DNA of 64,000 nucleotides from Cephalopachus bancanus. Lineage: Eukaryota > Chordata > Mammalia > Primates > Tarsiidae. The notes beneath the pieces are model-generated. The model did not search any database, had not been told where the DNA came from, and worked only from the letters and a program-made list of their open reading frames with translations. Position 1 is the stretch's first letter. The number at the start of each line of letters is the position of its first letter. The DNA lies in the NCBI GenBank assembly GCA_027257055.1, contig JAPVLO010000404.1, positions 310,001 to 374,000 on the forward strand, in the 5' to 3' direction. Both the position numbers and the translations under genes were made by a program. Below, piece by piece: positions 12,308-23,260 of this stretch.

Positions 12308-12410
12308 GATAATGGCTAGACATGTATGGGGCACGGTGCTAACCTCTTTACATGGGTTACGTCACTAACTTCTCCTGATGCACTGTGAGGTATTTACGTA
12401 GGATTCTTTA
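12308..12410 (-). mobile_element. MIR SINE fragment
   Basis: The antisense MIR signature is visible as GGGCACGGTGCTAACCTCTTTACATGGGTTACGTCACT followed by a GATGCACTGTGAGGTA stretch. It matches the MIR 3' half in reverse. Confidence 0.55.
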
Positions 12411-12455
12411 GAAATCCAATTGATGAGAATTTCAGGAAGATTTAAAAACATATAT

Positions 12456-12790
12456 GGCCAGGCTCGGTTGGCTCAGCCTGTAATCCCGGCACTTTGGGAG
12501 GCCGAGGCAAGTGGATTGCCTGAGCCTGCGGGTTCGAGACCAACCCAGGCAACATGGCAAGATCTCGTCTCTACAATAAAATAAATACAATAAAATAGAA
12601 TACAATAAAATAAAATAATTAGCTGGGCACAGTACTGCATGCCTGTAGTTCTGGCTACTTGGAAGGCTGAGGTGGAAGTATCGCCGGAGCCCAGCAGGTC
12701 GACGCTGGGGTGGCTGTGAGCGTGCCACTGTACTCCAGCCTGGGTGACAGAGTGAGACTCCAACTCAAAAAAATAAAAAAAAATAAAAAC
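12456..12790 (+). mobile_element. Alu dimer with expanded A-rich linker, abutting an L1 fragment
   Basis: A lineage-type Alu has an elongated (AATAA)-rich linker (about 12575-12618). Its A-tail ends directly against an L1 ORF2 3' fragment. No clean duplication flanks the Alu alone. Confidence 0.88.
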
Positions 12791-13490
12791 AGATGCTGGG
12801 TGAGGATGCAGAGAAAAGGGAACACTTCTACATTGTTTTTGGGAGTGCAAACTAGTTCAACCTTTATGGATAGCTGTGTGGCAATTCCTAAAAGAATGGG
12901 AAATTGACCTTCTGTATGACCCAGCAATCCCCCTTCTGGGAATATACATGGAGGAACGCAAATCATTCTACGAAAAAGATACCTGCACACACGTTTATTG
13001 CAGCACCATTCACAATAGCAAAAACATGGAATCAACCGTGCTGCTCATCGAAACTGGACTGGATAAAAAAAAATGTGGTACATATACATGAGAGAATATT
13101 ACACAGCCACAAAGAAGGACAAAACTATGAACTTCACAGCAGCTTGGATGGATTTGGAGTCTGTCATACTCAGTGATCTATCACAGAAACAGAAAACTGA
13201 GTACCATATGTTCTCACTCATAAGTGGACCCTGAACATTGTCTTGTAGTGTTATGATAGGTTAACATATAACATAACACTACAAGACATAACACTACAAG
13301 AAAAAGATTGGCAGTAGCGGGACAGTGCTAGAAGAAGGACAGGGGCAGGGAGAACATAAAATCAATAATGGTGCCTGATCCTAGTCCAGATGAAGTGAGG
13401 GCTAGTGGGATGCTAAAAGGTCACCTGTACCTAGACCACTTATGTACCCAATCTTGACTTATCCTCACATCTTTAAAATTAAGAAAAATC
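12791..13490 (+). mobile_element. 5'-truncated L1 3' end
   Basis: The segment starts in the ORF2 C-terminus (a GATGCTGGGTGAGGATGCAG stretch, then encoding a [12 protein letters not shown] region) and runs through the lineage-type 3' UTR to a CACATCTTTAAAATTAAG terminus. ORF2 is broken. A local inverted duplication lies at 13239-13300. Confidence 0.85.
13239..13300. repeat. Perfect 17-bp inverted repeat plus a third direct copy
   Basis: tgtcttgtagtgttatg (13239-13255) is the exact reverse complement of cataacactacaagaca (13272-13288), with 16 nt between. A further cataacactacaag follows at 13287-13300. Other L1 3' UTR copies in this window have only one such motif and no hairpin. Confidence 0.93.
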
Positions 13491-13570
13491 ACATATGTAT
13501 AAATAACTTAGAATATTGACTTCAATATACCCATAATGACCAGGGTCTTGAGCATATCATCTAAAATATA

Positions 13571-13864
13571 TGCCGGACTCGGTGGCTCAGCCTGTAATAC
13601 TGCGCTTTGGGAGGCTGAGGTGAGTGGATTGCCTGAGCCTGTGGGTTCGAGACCTGCCTGGGCAACTTGGCGAGACCTCATCTCTACAATAAATTGAAAA
13701 TCAGCTGGGAGTGGTAGCGCATGCCTGTAGTTCCAGCTACTTGGAAGGCTGAGGCGGAAGGATCGCCGGAGCCCAGCAGGTCGAGGCTGCAGTGACTGGG
13801 AGAGGCCACTACACTCCGGTCTGGGCGACAGAGTGAGACTCCAACTCAAAAAAAAAAAAAAAAA
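13571..13864 (+). mobile_element. Alu dimer (lineage-type)
   Basis: A near full-length Alu with degraded first bases ends in an 18-nt A-tail. It carries the TACAATAAATT linker. No convincing target duplication is visible. Confidence 0.9.
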
Positions 13865-14139
13865 GTAAGGTAAGAAGAAAACAGTTTGATATTTGATTGT
13901 GCATCAGAATTGCTTGGGAGGTTTAAAAAAAATAGACATACCTGACTAAAATATCAAAAATTGTAATTAATTAAAAACACACAAGCACATGCACACAGGA
14001 CACAACACAGAAAATTTACCTCAAGTCATATCTTCTAAAGATAATCACAGATATCATCGTACAGTGTTTCCATTTTCTTTTTCTTTTCTTTCTTGCAGCT
14101 ATAAACATTTAAATGTAATATAAGGATAAATATCACCTT

Positions 14140-14400
14140 ATCAGTGAGATCTTTTATGACCACCTTAAATTATAACCCACCTCCAATCTCCGTCGCCATT
14201 ACTGCTTAGGTTTTCTCCATAGAATTTCTCACCTTCTATTTATTAAATGCCTGTTAATTTATTATGCTTCCCCAGAGCAATATCTCTTACTCCTGCACAT
14301 ACACTAGAATGTCAGCTCCACAAGGACAGCGGTTGCTGCCTTCTTTGCTCACTACAGTATCTACAGTGCTTAGAAAGAGCCTGGCGTGGAGAGGGAGCTT
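14140..14400 (+). mobile_element. L2 LINE 3' region
   Basis: The order matches L2: GATCTTTTATGACCACCTTAAAT, then CCAATCTCC, then TAGAATGTCAGCTCCACAAGGACAGCG. The last block is the typical L2 near-terminal motif. Confidence 0.65.
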
Positions 14401-14705
14401 CGTACCCCTTTGTCCAATGATGGATACATGTCAAAGTGCCCTTCAGAAATCTGTAACATTTCTACTCCTACAAGAAATATAAGGTAGTGCAGTGTCAGAG
14501 AAATATTTTTGATGGGTAGGACCTTGAGTCATCACTTGAATGGTCTCCAGGACCTCTGTGGAGGGTACCAGGAGTTGGAGCCTTGCCACACCAACATGGT
14601 GCACGTTGTGTCTGGGGCCACCTGGTCCAAAGCAGGGGCCACACACAAGGGCAAGGCCATGCGAAGGACACCACCTGCCCTCAGAGGGGATCAATAGGAA
14701 TATAT

Positions 14706-14974
14706 ATTTTTTTGAGTTGGAGTCACTCTGTCACCCAGGCTGGAGTGCAGGGGCATGCTTATGGCCACCGCAGCCTCAACCTACTGGGCTTAGGCAATCC
14801 TTCCACCTCAGACTTCTGTGTAGCTGGAACTATAGACGGATGTCATCATGCCTGGCCAATTTTTTGTGATTTATTGTCGAGAGGTGGTCCCACCAAGTTG
14901 CCCGGGCTGGTCTCGAACCCCTGGGCTCAGGCAATCCTCTCGCCTCAGCCTTCCATGAGCCACCACGCCCGGTC
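14706..14974 (-). mobile_element. Alu dimer, internally shortened
   Basis: A minus-strand Alu is flanked by aggaatat (from 14696, and from 14975). The left monomer lacks roughly 25 bases (CTTCCATGAGCCACCACGCCCGG), a deletion between the CCTCAGCC and GAGCCACC blocks. Confidence 0.88.
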
Positions 14975-14982
14975 AGGAATAT

Positions 14983-15945
14983 TTTTAAAGCAATTTCCAG
15001 CTATTGGTTTTAGGACTTGAGCACACAACTAGTCCACATAACAAGTTCTGGAACTTGCTCAGGGCTGTGTCCTGGTTCTTTTAGATCACATCTTTCTGCC
15101 ACCCAGATTGACTAATTTTTGAGCTTTTAAAGAGCAGAGTACTGCTTTCAGTGCTATTTAGTCATTTCCCATGGCTCTCCATCCCTTTAAGGTAGCTTTT
15201 AAAGTTAGTTGGGCCATTTTGGATGGAGGACATTGGGTTACTATTTTTGTTCAACTAAATAAATAAATGGAAGGCCTCTTGGCATGGCATTATTAATGCT
15301 CAAAACATGCAACCCACACTCATATTATTCAACTGGAGACTGTTTTGAAGTCATTCTTTAATTATGGGGTTTCTTTCCAAATTAGACAGTAGCTTTAAAA
15401 ACAGAAATTGGGAGCTAAATGTGCAAGAGCGTGAAGTGCTGCTTATAAAAATCAGAGGGGCAGCAAAGTGTCTTGGAAAAGCACCAGGGCTCAGGTTCAG
15501 GAGGCTTGGATCCCACAGACATTGCTGTAATTTATTGGTCCTGTGAGTCCCCCATTTGGCTGAGTGATGGACCCACACACCCTAACTCACAAGCTGCAGC
15601 TCTGTTGGGTGGAACTTTCCTATGAGGATCACAACGAAAAGTGTAAAATTATGTTGCAACTACAAGGTTACTCTAATTCTCTTAAACAGTGGAGAATGAG
15701 GGGAGGTTGGTATAAGGAGAAATTTGAAGGCTTCTGGAGCTCATTTCCCCAAATAGTTTTACATGGAACTCTACTTCAGTGAGATGTATTTAGTCCAACC
15801 TCAGTATGTTAGTTGCTTATACGCCATATACATTCTCTTACTTGTTTGTAGTTCCACTGCAGTTCAGTCCTGAAGTTCAAGTTGAAAGGAAGAAACTTGG
15901 TCTTAGTGAATACTTAATCAGTTCAGCTCACTAAAAAAACAAACA
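14983..15945. other. Unassigned DNA
   Basis: No repeat family is clear. A MIR-like fragment may lie near 15475-15545. Short frames of 60-75 codons are present without support. Confidence 0.4.
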
Positions 15946-16150
15946 ATGGCTTGTGCCTGTAGTTCCAGCTACTTGGAAGGCTGAGGCGGAAGAATAGCCT
16001 AAGCCCAGCAGGTGGACGCTGGGGTGGCCATGAGCATACCACTGCACTACAGCCTGGGTGACAAGAGTGAGACTCCAACTCAAAAAACAAAATAAAACAA
16101 CAAACAACAAACAAAAAACAAAATAAAAACAAACAAACAAACAAACAAAA
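15946..16150 (+). mobile_element. Alu right monomer with long (AAAC)n tail
   Basis: Only the right monomer is present (about 15946-16082), starting GGCTTGTGCCTGTAGTTCC. A 65-nt tail of aaac/aaaac units follows. It is either a 5'-truncated insertion or a free right monomer. Confidence 0.85.
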
Positions 16151-16699
16151 CGAGAACTTTAGTTAAGTGGAAGGAACATGTAAACTATAAAAAGTAGAGG
16201 TGGGTCACAAGGAAGTCAGTTAGAAGATTAGTTTTGAAAATAGGGTCAGTGCCAGTGAAACTGCCCATCTGTTCTAGATTTGAGTACACTAGTCAGCCAC
16301 TGTGCCAATGGACACCATGTAGGACCAGTGGAAACGCTACTCTCCCTACCTATTGGAAATCTGAAGCTTGACTAAGTCTGGGTCTGCTTAAAGAGTAGAG
16401 AAGAAATAATAAATTACTTCCTACATTTTGGTCAGGGCCAAATTTCATTGAAGACAAATGGAAATTGCGATAAAGTACTTGTTCCAGACCCAGTTTGCTT
16501 TGTGGGATTTAGAAAGAATTGTGTTTGTTTGATATAAACTTGCTACACAGAATCTCTATTACCAGAGGATACATGAAGCCGGCGTTGCAGCAACTTCCAG
16601 AGTGTTAGGTTAGAGAAGGCAGAATTTTGAAGATGATATATCTCAACACTATAATTTTACAAATGAAAAAAAAATAAGGCACAGAGAAGAAGATAAAGA
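16151..16699. other. Unassigned DNA
   Basis: No repeat, RNA gene or exon could be recognised in this interval. Confidence 0.4.
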
Positions 16700-16742
16700 T
16701 TTTTTTTTTTGAGTCGGAGTTTCACTCTGTTGTCCAGTGGCA
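16700..16742 (-). mobile_element. Very short Alu fragment
   Basis: A T-run is followed by GAGTCGGAGTTTCACTCTGTTGTCCAGTGGCATG. This is the 3' end of an Alu read in reverse, cut off after about 43 bases. Confidence 0.75.
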
Positions 16743-18285
16743 TGTAGAGGAGGAAAGAGAGGAAATTATTATTATTAAAATTTTACATAATGATTTAATA
16801 CAGAAAACCTACAACAGACTGTAGATACAGTACTAAAATTAGTTTAAAAGTTTAGATAAGTTGGATATAAATCAATACGGAAAGATACTGTATTTCTATG
16901 CAACAGCAACAAAACTCAAAATAGTTGAAATAAAAGTTACAATTCAACTTATAATAGCAATTTTACACAAACTCACACAGAAACACATCCTGGGAATAAT
17001 CTGGAAAAATAAAGATCTTTATGGAGATAATTATTAAATGTATTAAAAATACCAGAATTAGTAAAGGTATGCCATACATATGAATTTGTAGACTAAATTT
17101 TTTTTTTTTAGTTGGAGTCTCACTCAGTCGCCCAGAGTGGAATGCAGTGGCCGCTCCCGGCCACCGCAGCCTCGCCTGCTGGGCTCCAGTGATCCTTCCG
17201 CCTCAGCCTTCCAAGTAGCTGGAATTATAGGCATGCTACCACGCCCGGCTGATTTTTTTTTTTATTGTAGAGATGAGGTCTAGCTGCCCAGGCGGGTCTC
17301 GAACCCGCAAGGCTCAGGCAATCTGCTTACCTCAGCCTCCCAAAGGCGCGGGATTACAGGCTGAGCCACCGAGCCTGGCTAAATATTTTGAGATGCAAAA
17401 AAATGGAACAATGCTACTCAAATGGAACAATAAATACACGGTATTTTTTAAAATTTAAAAACAGTCTGTGCTGTACTTGAAAGTTTGGCATGACATACTT
17501 GAAAGTCAGTTCTACAATTTATATAGACAATTGAGAGTCCAAGAATGACCAAAATTGTCCAGAAAAAGAAGAAGCAAATCTTACTATAAAGCTTATTAAA
17601 TAAGAAGTGAGGGACTGGATGAAGACTAAGGGAACAAGGGACCAATGCAGTATAACCAGCTTGATATGACAGAAATAACCTGGCTGAAAAATCATGAAAA
17701 GATGGAATGGTCAACAAAAGGGGTTGAGATCGTTGGTTACCTATATGGAAAAAGTGGAACTGGGTCTCCAATTCACAGTAAACATTAATATGAACTCTCT
17801 ATCCATTAAAAATGTGAACGTGAAAGGTAAAACTCTGAAACTTTTAGAAGAAAATATAAGGGAATATCTGAGACTTGTGGGGACGAAAATATGACTTTAA
17901 GAAAACAAAAAGAGAACAAACCATAAAGAGAAAGATTGGTTACATTAATTAATAATTTCTGTTCATCAGAAGACACCATACAGACAGCACAAAGCAAAGG
18001 CTTGGAGAATGTTATACATATGTGGGTGTGAATATCTGGCAAACAGATCATTAGTATTTGGAATATATAATATTTCTACAAACTGATAAGAAAAAGGTCA
18101 ACAAAACCATGAAAATGTTCTTAAACTTCTTAGGAATCTCAGAAATACAAATTGACGCCATAATGTATCACAATTTCAGACCTATCGGATTGATAAAAAC
18201 AGAACCTGACATTACAAAAAACTGGTGATGACATAGAAAATTGGGAACTCATATATACAGCGACAGACTCAACATGAAATTAACC
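16743..18285 (+). mobile_element. Old L1 ORF2 fragment, split by an Alu
   Basis: The left part (16743-17097) contains the ORF2 region downstream of the reverse transcriptase (a CTGTATTTCTATGCAACAGCAAC stretch). The right part (17380-18285) contains the ORF2 C-terminal region (a GTGAAAGGTAAAACTCTGAAACTTTTAGAAG stretch). It is decayed throughout with no long frame. Ends are approximate. Confidence 0.65.
17098..17379 (-). mobile_element. Alu dimer (lineage-type) inside L1
   Basis: A minus-strand Alu is flanked by a short ctaaat duplication. It has the derived CAGGCTGAGCCACCGAGCC end that marks the common subfamily here. Confidence 0.92.
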
Positions 18286-18399
18286 TGAAGGAATCAAGCC
18301 TCAGTTTACTAAGTGTTTGAGGGAACTGTGGGCTTACAGCAACGCTATCCCTGCGTGGTGTCAGCCCAGGAATATCAATGACTACCAATGCCACTTATC

Positions 18400-18880
18400 A
18401 TAAATTCAAAGCCCTCCAAATGCTCTAACAAGGACCTCTGTACTATGAGCCTCCATTGCCTCCCTTCTCTCATCTACGACTTTCTCCTTACTCCTGCCAT
18501 CCTTATTTTTTGCTTTTTCCCTTTACAGTGGCCATTCTCTCTTACTAGAAAGTTCTTTCTCCAGACGTCCACTTGGCTCTGTCTCTCGATTCCAGTGCCT
18601 GCTAAAAGGTCACCTCTTAAAGATGATTTCTTTGATCACTTTATCTGAAAAGTGATCACTCTTCCATACCTGTCACTTTTTCCTTCCCTGCTTTGTTTTT
18701 CTTTATAACCTTTATCACTACCTGACATGTGCGTTTTATTTTGTGTTTGTCTCCCATCATTGACTTTCAGCTCCATGTGGGGAGGGACTCCCATCTCACT
18801 CATTGCTATACCCCTAGTTTCTAGATAGTATCTAGCTCATAATAGGAGCTCAATAAATACTTGTATAATCAAGGAACATG
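18400..18880 (+). mobile_element. L2 LINE 3' end
   Basis: The order is the one known for L2: a CCTGCTAAAAGGTCACCTCTTAAAG block, a TTTGTCTCCCATCATTGACTTTCAGCTCCATGTGG block, and the terminal CTCATAATAGGAGCTCAATAAATACTTG. The open frame at 18388-18648 is part of this repeat. Confidence 0.8.
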
Positions 18881-18960
18881 TGGAATTCTTTATAAACTCT
18901 TATCCAATATATTCACATTGACAGAGTATTTTTATTTCTAGATTTCAAAATGAAGTTTAC

Positions 18961-19259
18961 GGCCGGGCTTTGGTGGCTCAGCTTGTAATCCCAGCACTTT
19001 GGGGGTCGACAAGAGTGGATTGCCTGAGCCCGTGGGTTTGAGACCAGCCCAGGCAACCTGGTGAGACCTCGTCTCTACAATAAATCAAAAATTAGCCAGG
19101 TGTGGTAGTGCAGACCTGTAGTACCAGCTCCTTGGAAGGCTGAGGCAGAAGGATCGCCGGAGCCCTGCAGATTGACGCTGGGGTGGCTGTGAGTGTGCCA
19201 CAGCACTCTAGCCTGGGCAACAGAGTGAGACTCCAACTAAAAGAAAAAAATATATATAC
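18961..19259 (+). mobile_element. Alu dimer
   Basis: A full Alu with tail ending in a TA run is flanked by agtttac (18954-18960 and 19260-19266). Confidence 0.93.
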
Positions 19260-19340
19260 AGTTTACTGACATCAATTTGCGCATTTTGTTACTTACACAT
19301 GCCCTCCCCAGGCTTGTTTTTTATACAATTTGTTACACAC

Positions 19341-19636
19341 CTTTTTTTTTTTTTGAGTTGGAGTCTCACTCTGTCACCCAGACTGGAGTGCAGTGGCCGC
19401 TCCAAGCCACCACAGCCTCGACCTGCTGGGCTCCAGTGATCCTTCCGCCTCAGCCTTCCAAGTAGCTGGAACTACAGGCATGCGCTACCACGCCCGGCTA
19501 ATTTTTTTGATTTTTTATTGTAGAGATGAGGTCTTGCCAAATTGCCCAGGTGGGTCTCAAACCCGCAGGCTCAGGCAATTCACTCACCTCGGCCTCCCAA
19601 AGCGCGGGATTACAGGCTGAGCCACTGAGCCCAGCC
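19341..19636 (-). mobile_element. Alu dimer (lineage-type)
   Basis: A minus-strand full Alu is flanked by tacacac (19334-19340 and 19637-19643). Open frames in this interval are Alu translations. Confidence 0.94.
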
Positions 19637-19643
19637 TACACAC

Positions 19644-20304
19644 TTGTTTTTAAACTTGTGATTTGTTTTCAAGTTAGTGTTGTCACACTCCCAAGGTTTT
19701 CCTATGTTCTGGTCAATATTTATCCTAATCAGTTGTGGATTATGTGGATATGTCATCTTATAACACTGAGCTTTGTCAACATGAGCTAGGAAAAAATAGT
19801 AATGAAGAACATTGAAGGTGCAGAAGTTTGGGAGAGGCGTGGATCCATTAGATCAGAATCTCGAGTGGTCCAGGTAATTGAAAAACCTTCGACTTCACTG
19901 GTAACTCTTGGGGAGAGGGTTTTTCTGCACATAATGAGATTATATTTTGTTCCAGGCCAACGGTATGGAGAAGATCTGCTTAGTTCAATTTCAGAGTGAT
20001 CATTAGATTGTTGAAGGCATCCTTCCTTGTGGTTAACTAGAATATGAAAATTCCACATTTCTTTAGAAGAAAAGAGGCGAGGGATGATTGGATGGTTCAA
20101 TGGTACTGCTATGACTTCCATTCTGAAATTAATCATGATACTGTATATTTTCATAAGGAAATTTACTATCTGGTCAGTGAGAGGAACCACCTTTCAGACA
20201 ACTAAATTCAAGTTCATTTCTTGTGACTGGAATGCAGTCAGAAGCCTGATATTAAGGTGCCAGACAAAGGGAATATACTTGAAGTAGAACTCTAGCTAGT
20301 AGTT
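19644..20304. other. Unassigned DNA
   Basis: A 134-codon frame on the minus strand (19786-20190) starts at GTG and not ATG, and shows no domain. No repeat was recognised. This is the pre-insertion sequence left of the L1 at 20314. Confidence 0.4.
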
Positions 20305-20313
20305 AGAAACTGC

Positions 20314-22825
20314 CCCCAAATCATTTTACGAAGCTAACATCACATTGATACCCAAGCCAGGTAAAGACCCAACAAAGAAAGAGAACTACAGGCCAATATC
20401 TTTGATGAACATAGATGCTAAAATTCTCAACAAGATCCTAGTGAACCGGATTCAACAACACATCTCAAAAATCATCCATCATGACCAAGTAGACTTCATC
20501 CCTGGGATACAAGGCTGGTTCAACATTCGTAAAACCATAAATGTAATTAAATACATCAACAGATGTCAAAAAAACCCCACATGATTATATCATTAGACTC
20601 AGAAAAAGCTTTTGATAAAATCCAGCACCCTTTCTTGATAAAAACCCTCAAACAGTTAGGCATACGGGAACATACCTCAAAATAGTAAAAGCCATCTACG
20701 AGAAACCCACAGCCAGCATACTCCTAAACGGACAAAAACTGGAACCATTTCCCCTGAAAACTGTAACAAGACAAGGATGCCCACTCTCACCCCTCCTGTT
20801 CAATATAGTATTGGAAGTCCTGGCTAGAGCAATCAGAGAAGAGAAGGCAATCAGGGGTATCCAAATAGGAAAAGAGGAAGTCAAGCTATCTCTTTGCAGA
20901 TGACATGATCGTGTACCTTGAAAACCCAAGAGAATCTGTCAAAAAACTCCTTACACTGATAAAAGACTGGCAAAATCTCAGGATATAAAATAAATGTGCA
21001 AAAGACAATTGCATTTCTTTACACCAATAATAAACAAACAGAAACCCAAATAAAGAGCACAACTCCTTTCACAATAGCCACAAAAAAAAATGAAATACCT
21101 TGGCATCTTCCTAACCAGAGACATGAAAGACCTTTACAATGAAAACTACAAAAGTCTGCTCAAAGAAATCAAAGATGACACAAACAAGTGGAAAAATATC
21201 CCATGCTCATGGATTGGAAGAATCAACATTGTGAAGATGTCCATCCTACCTAAGGCAATCTACAGATTTAATGCAAGACCCATCAAATTACCAGCAACAT
21301 TCTTCTCAGACCTAGAAAAAACAACACAGGAATTCATATGGAAACACAAATGACCAAGAATAGCCAGAGCAATCCTCAGCAAAAAAAAAAAAAAAAAAAA
21401 AACAAAGCAGGTGGTATCACATTATCAGACTTCAAACTTTACTATAAAGCTACAATCATCAAAACAGCTTGGTATTGGTACAGGAACAGGCATATAGACC
21501 AATGGAATAGAATTGAGATTCCAGAAGCAAAACCTCAATTTCTCAACCTACTCATCTTCGACAAAGCCTCCACCACCTACCACTGGGGAGAGAAGAACCT
21601 ATTCAGTAAATGGTGCTGGGAAAACTGGCTGACCACATGCAGAAGATTGAAGCAGGACTCCTATCTATCCCCATACACAAAAATTAACTCTAAATGGATC
21701 AGAGACCTAAATGTAAAACCTCAAACCATAAGAACCTTAGAAAATGAAGGACAAACCCTCATAGAAATTGGAACTGGCATCCAATTCCTGAACAAAACCC
21801 AAAACCCATAGGCCATAAGAGAAAAGATAGACAAGTGGGACCTCATTAAACTGACAGGCTTCTGCAAAGCCAAAGAAACCATCAAGAGAGCAGGGAGACA
21901 GCCTACAGACTGGGAAAAAGTATTTGCCAACTCCAGGTCTGACAAAGGCTTAACATCTTGGATCTACAAGGAACTCAAATGTGCTGAAAAGAAAAAAACA
22001 AACAACCCCATTATAAAATGGGCAAAAGATATGAACAGACACTTCTCAAAGGAAGACATCCGAGCAGCCAACAGACACATGAAAAAATGTTCAACCTCAC
22101 TAATCATCAGGGTGATGCAAATCAAAACCACACTGAGATACCACCTAACTCCAGTCAGAATGGCAATTATCAATAACTCAAAAAATAACAGTTGCTGGAG
22201 AGGGTGTGGCGAAAAGGAAACACTTCTACACTGTTGGTGGGAGTGCAAACTAGTACAACCTCTGTGGAAAACAGTATGGCGATTCCTAAAAGCTCTAAAT
22301 ATTGACCTCCCATATGACCCCACAGTCCCCCTACTGGGAATATACCCAGAGGAATCAAATTACTCTATGAAAAAGATACCAGCACATGCAAGTTTATTGC
22401 AGTATTATTTGCAGTAACAAAAACATGAAACCAACAGTGCTTCACATCAAAAGAGAATTGGATAAAAAAATGTGGTACATATACATGGTGGAATATTTGC
22501 AACCATAAAGAACAACAAAATTATGACAACTTGGATGGACTTGGAGTCTATAATACTGAGTGACCTATCACAGAAATTGAGTACCACATGTTCTCACTCA
22601 TAAGCAGACCTTGAACAATTATCATAATACTTTAAGAAAATGATTGATCATAGTTAGAAACTGCCAGGGTGTGGAGGGGAGTTGCAAGTTTAGCTGTTGT
22701 GGAAAACTGCCAGACGAGTAGGGGAGCACACCTCACCAACCAGGGTACCTGAATAATAAACATTTGTATACCTAATCCTGAATTGTACCCTACATCTTCA
22801 AAATTAAAAATTAAAAAAAAAAAAA
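20314..22825 (+). mobile_element. 5'-truncated lineage-type L1 with 9-bp target duplication
   Basis: The element begins inside ORF2 and ends in a short A-rich tail, flanked by agaaactgc (20305-20313 and 22826-22834). It contains the ORF2 reverse transcriptase from the Pro-Gly-Lys-Asp-Pro block on, the C-terminal domain, and a 3' UTR of the same type as the other young L1 ends here. It is the longest young-looking L1 in the window. Confidence 0.95.
20320..22417 (+). pseudogene. L1 ORF2 reverse transcriptase and C-terminal domain, broken
   Basis: L1 ORF2p copies its own RNA into a nicked chromosome. Here the coding region is spread over several frames. 20345-20584 holds the [23 protein letters not shown] motif, and 20890-20904 encodes Leu-Phe-Ala-Asp-Asp, the RT catalytic motif, in another frame. 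21090-21353 ends in a TGA where the family has Arg (a CpG-decay type change). 21400-21811 continues and stops at TAG, and 22031-22417 carries the C-terminal Cys-rich region ([18 protein letters not shown]). Endonuclease and ORF1 are missing because of 5' truncation. At least two frameshifts and two stops rule out activity. Confidence 0.92.
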
Positions 22826-22842
22826 AGAAACTGCTTGGGTTT

Positions 22843-23010
22843 AAAGTCTTGGTTCAAAGCTCCTTGGGTTCAAATTCCAGCCCTGCCACTCACTGTTTGA
22901 CTTTGAGCAATTCACTGACATTTTCTAAGTCTCCATTTTCTCATCCGTAAAACACTTCTTTATCCATAAAACAGAAAAGAGAAATGGGAAAATTCAGGTA
23001 AAGCAGTCAG
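22843..23010 (+). mobile_element. MIR SINE
   Basis: Clear MIR core: GGGTTCAAATTCCAGCCCTGCCACTCACTG, then GAGCAATTCACTGACATTTTCTAAGTCTCCATTTTCTCATC. Confidence 0.8.
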
Positions 23011-23049
23011 CACAACTTCATTATTGTGTAAATTTATAACAAACCTATC

Positions 23050-23260
23050 TTAAGCGCTTTGTCACCGGCCACACACTGCACTGGGCTAAGTGCCTTATGC
23101 ATATTATTTTCTCTTTTAGTCATTATGTAAAGTAGGTGCTGGGATTATATTCCTTTTACAAATAAGAAAAAAGGCATAGAGATGAAGGAGCCAGGATTCA
23201 AACCCTCTGGCCTCTGGTGACTCCAAAGTCTGCGTTTAACACTCTTGGCTTTATTGCATT
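23050..23260 (-). mobile_element. MIR SINE, antisense
   Basis: The reverse MIR pattern is seen: CACTGCACTGGGCTAAGTGCC, then CCTTTTACAAATAAGAAAAAAGGC, then GAGCCAGGATTCAAACCCTCTGGCC. Confidence 0.72.

Noticed and set aside
14583..15020. 145-codon frame
   Set aside because: Most of it (from about 14706) is a translated Alu.
19786..20190. 134-codon minus-strand frame
   Set aside because: It starts with GTG, has no domain and no transcript-like context.
21338..22417. Frames of 157 and 128 codons
   Set aside because: They are real sequence similarity but belong to the broken L1 ORF2 at 20314-22825, not to a host gene.
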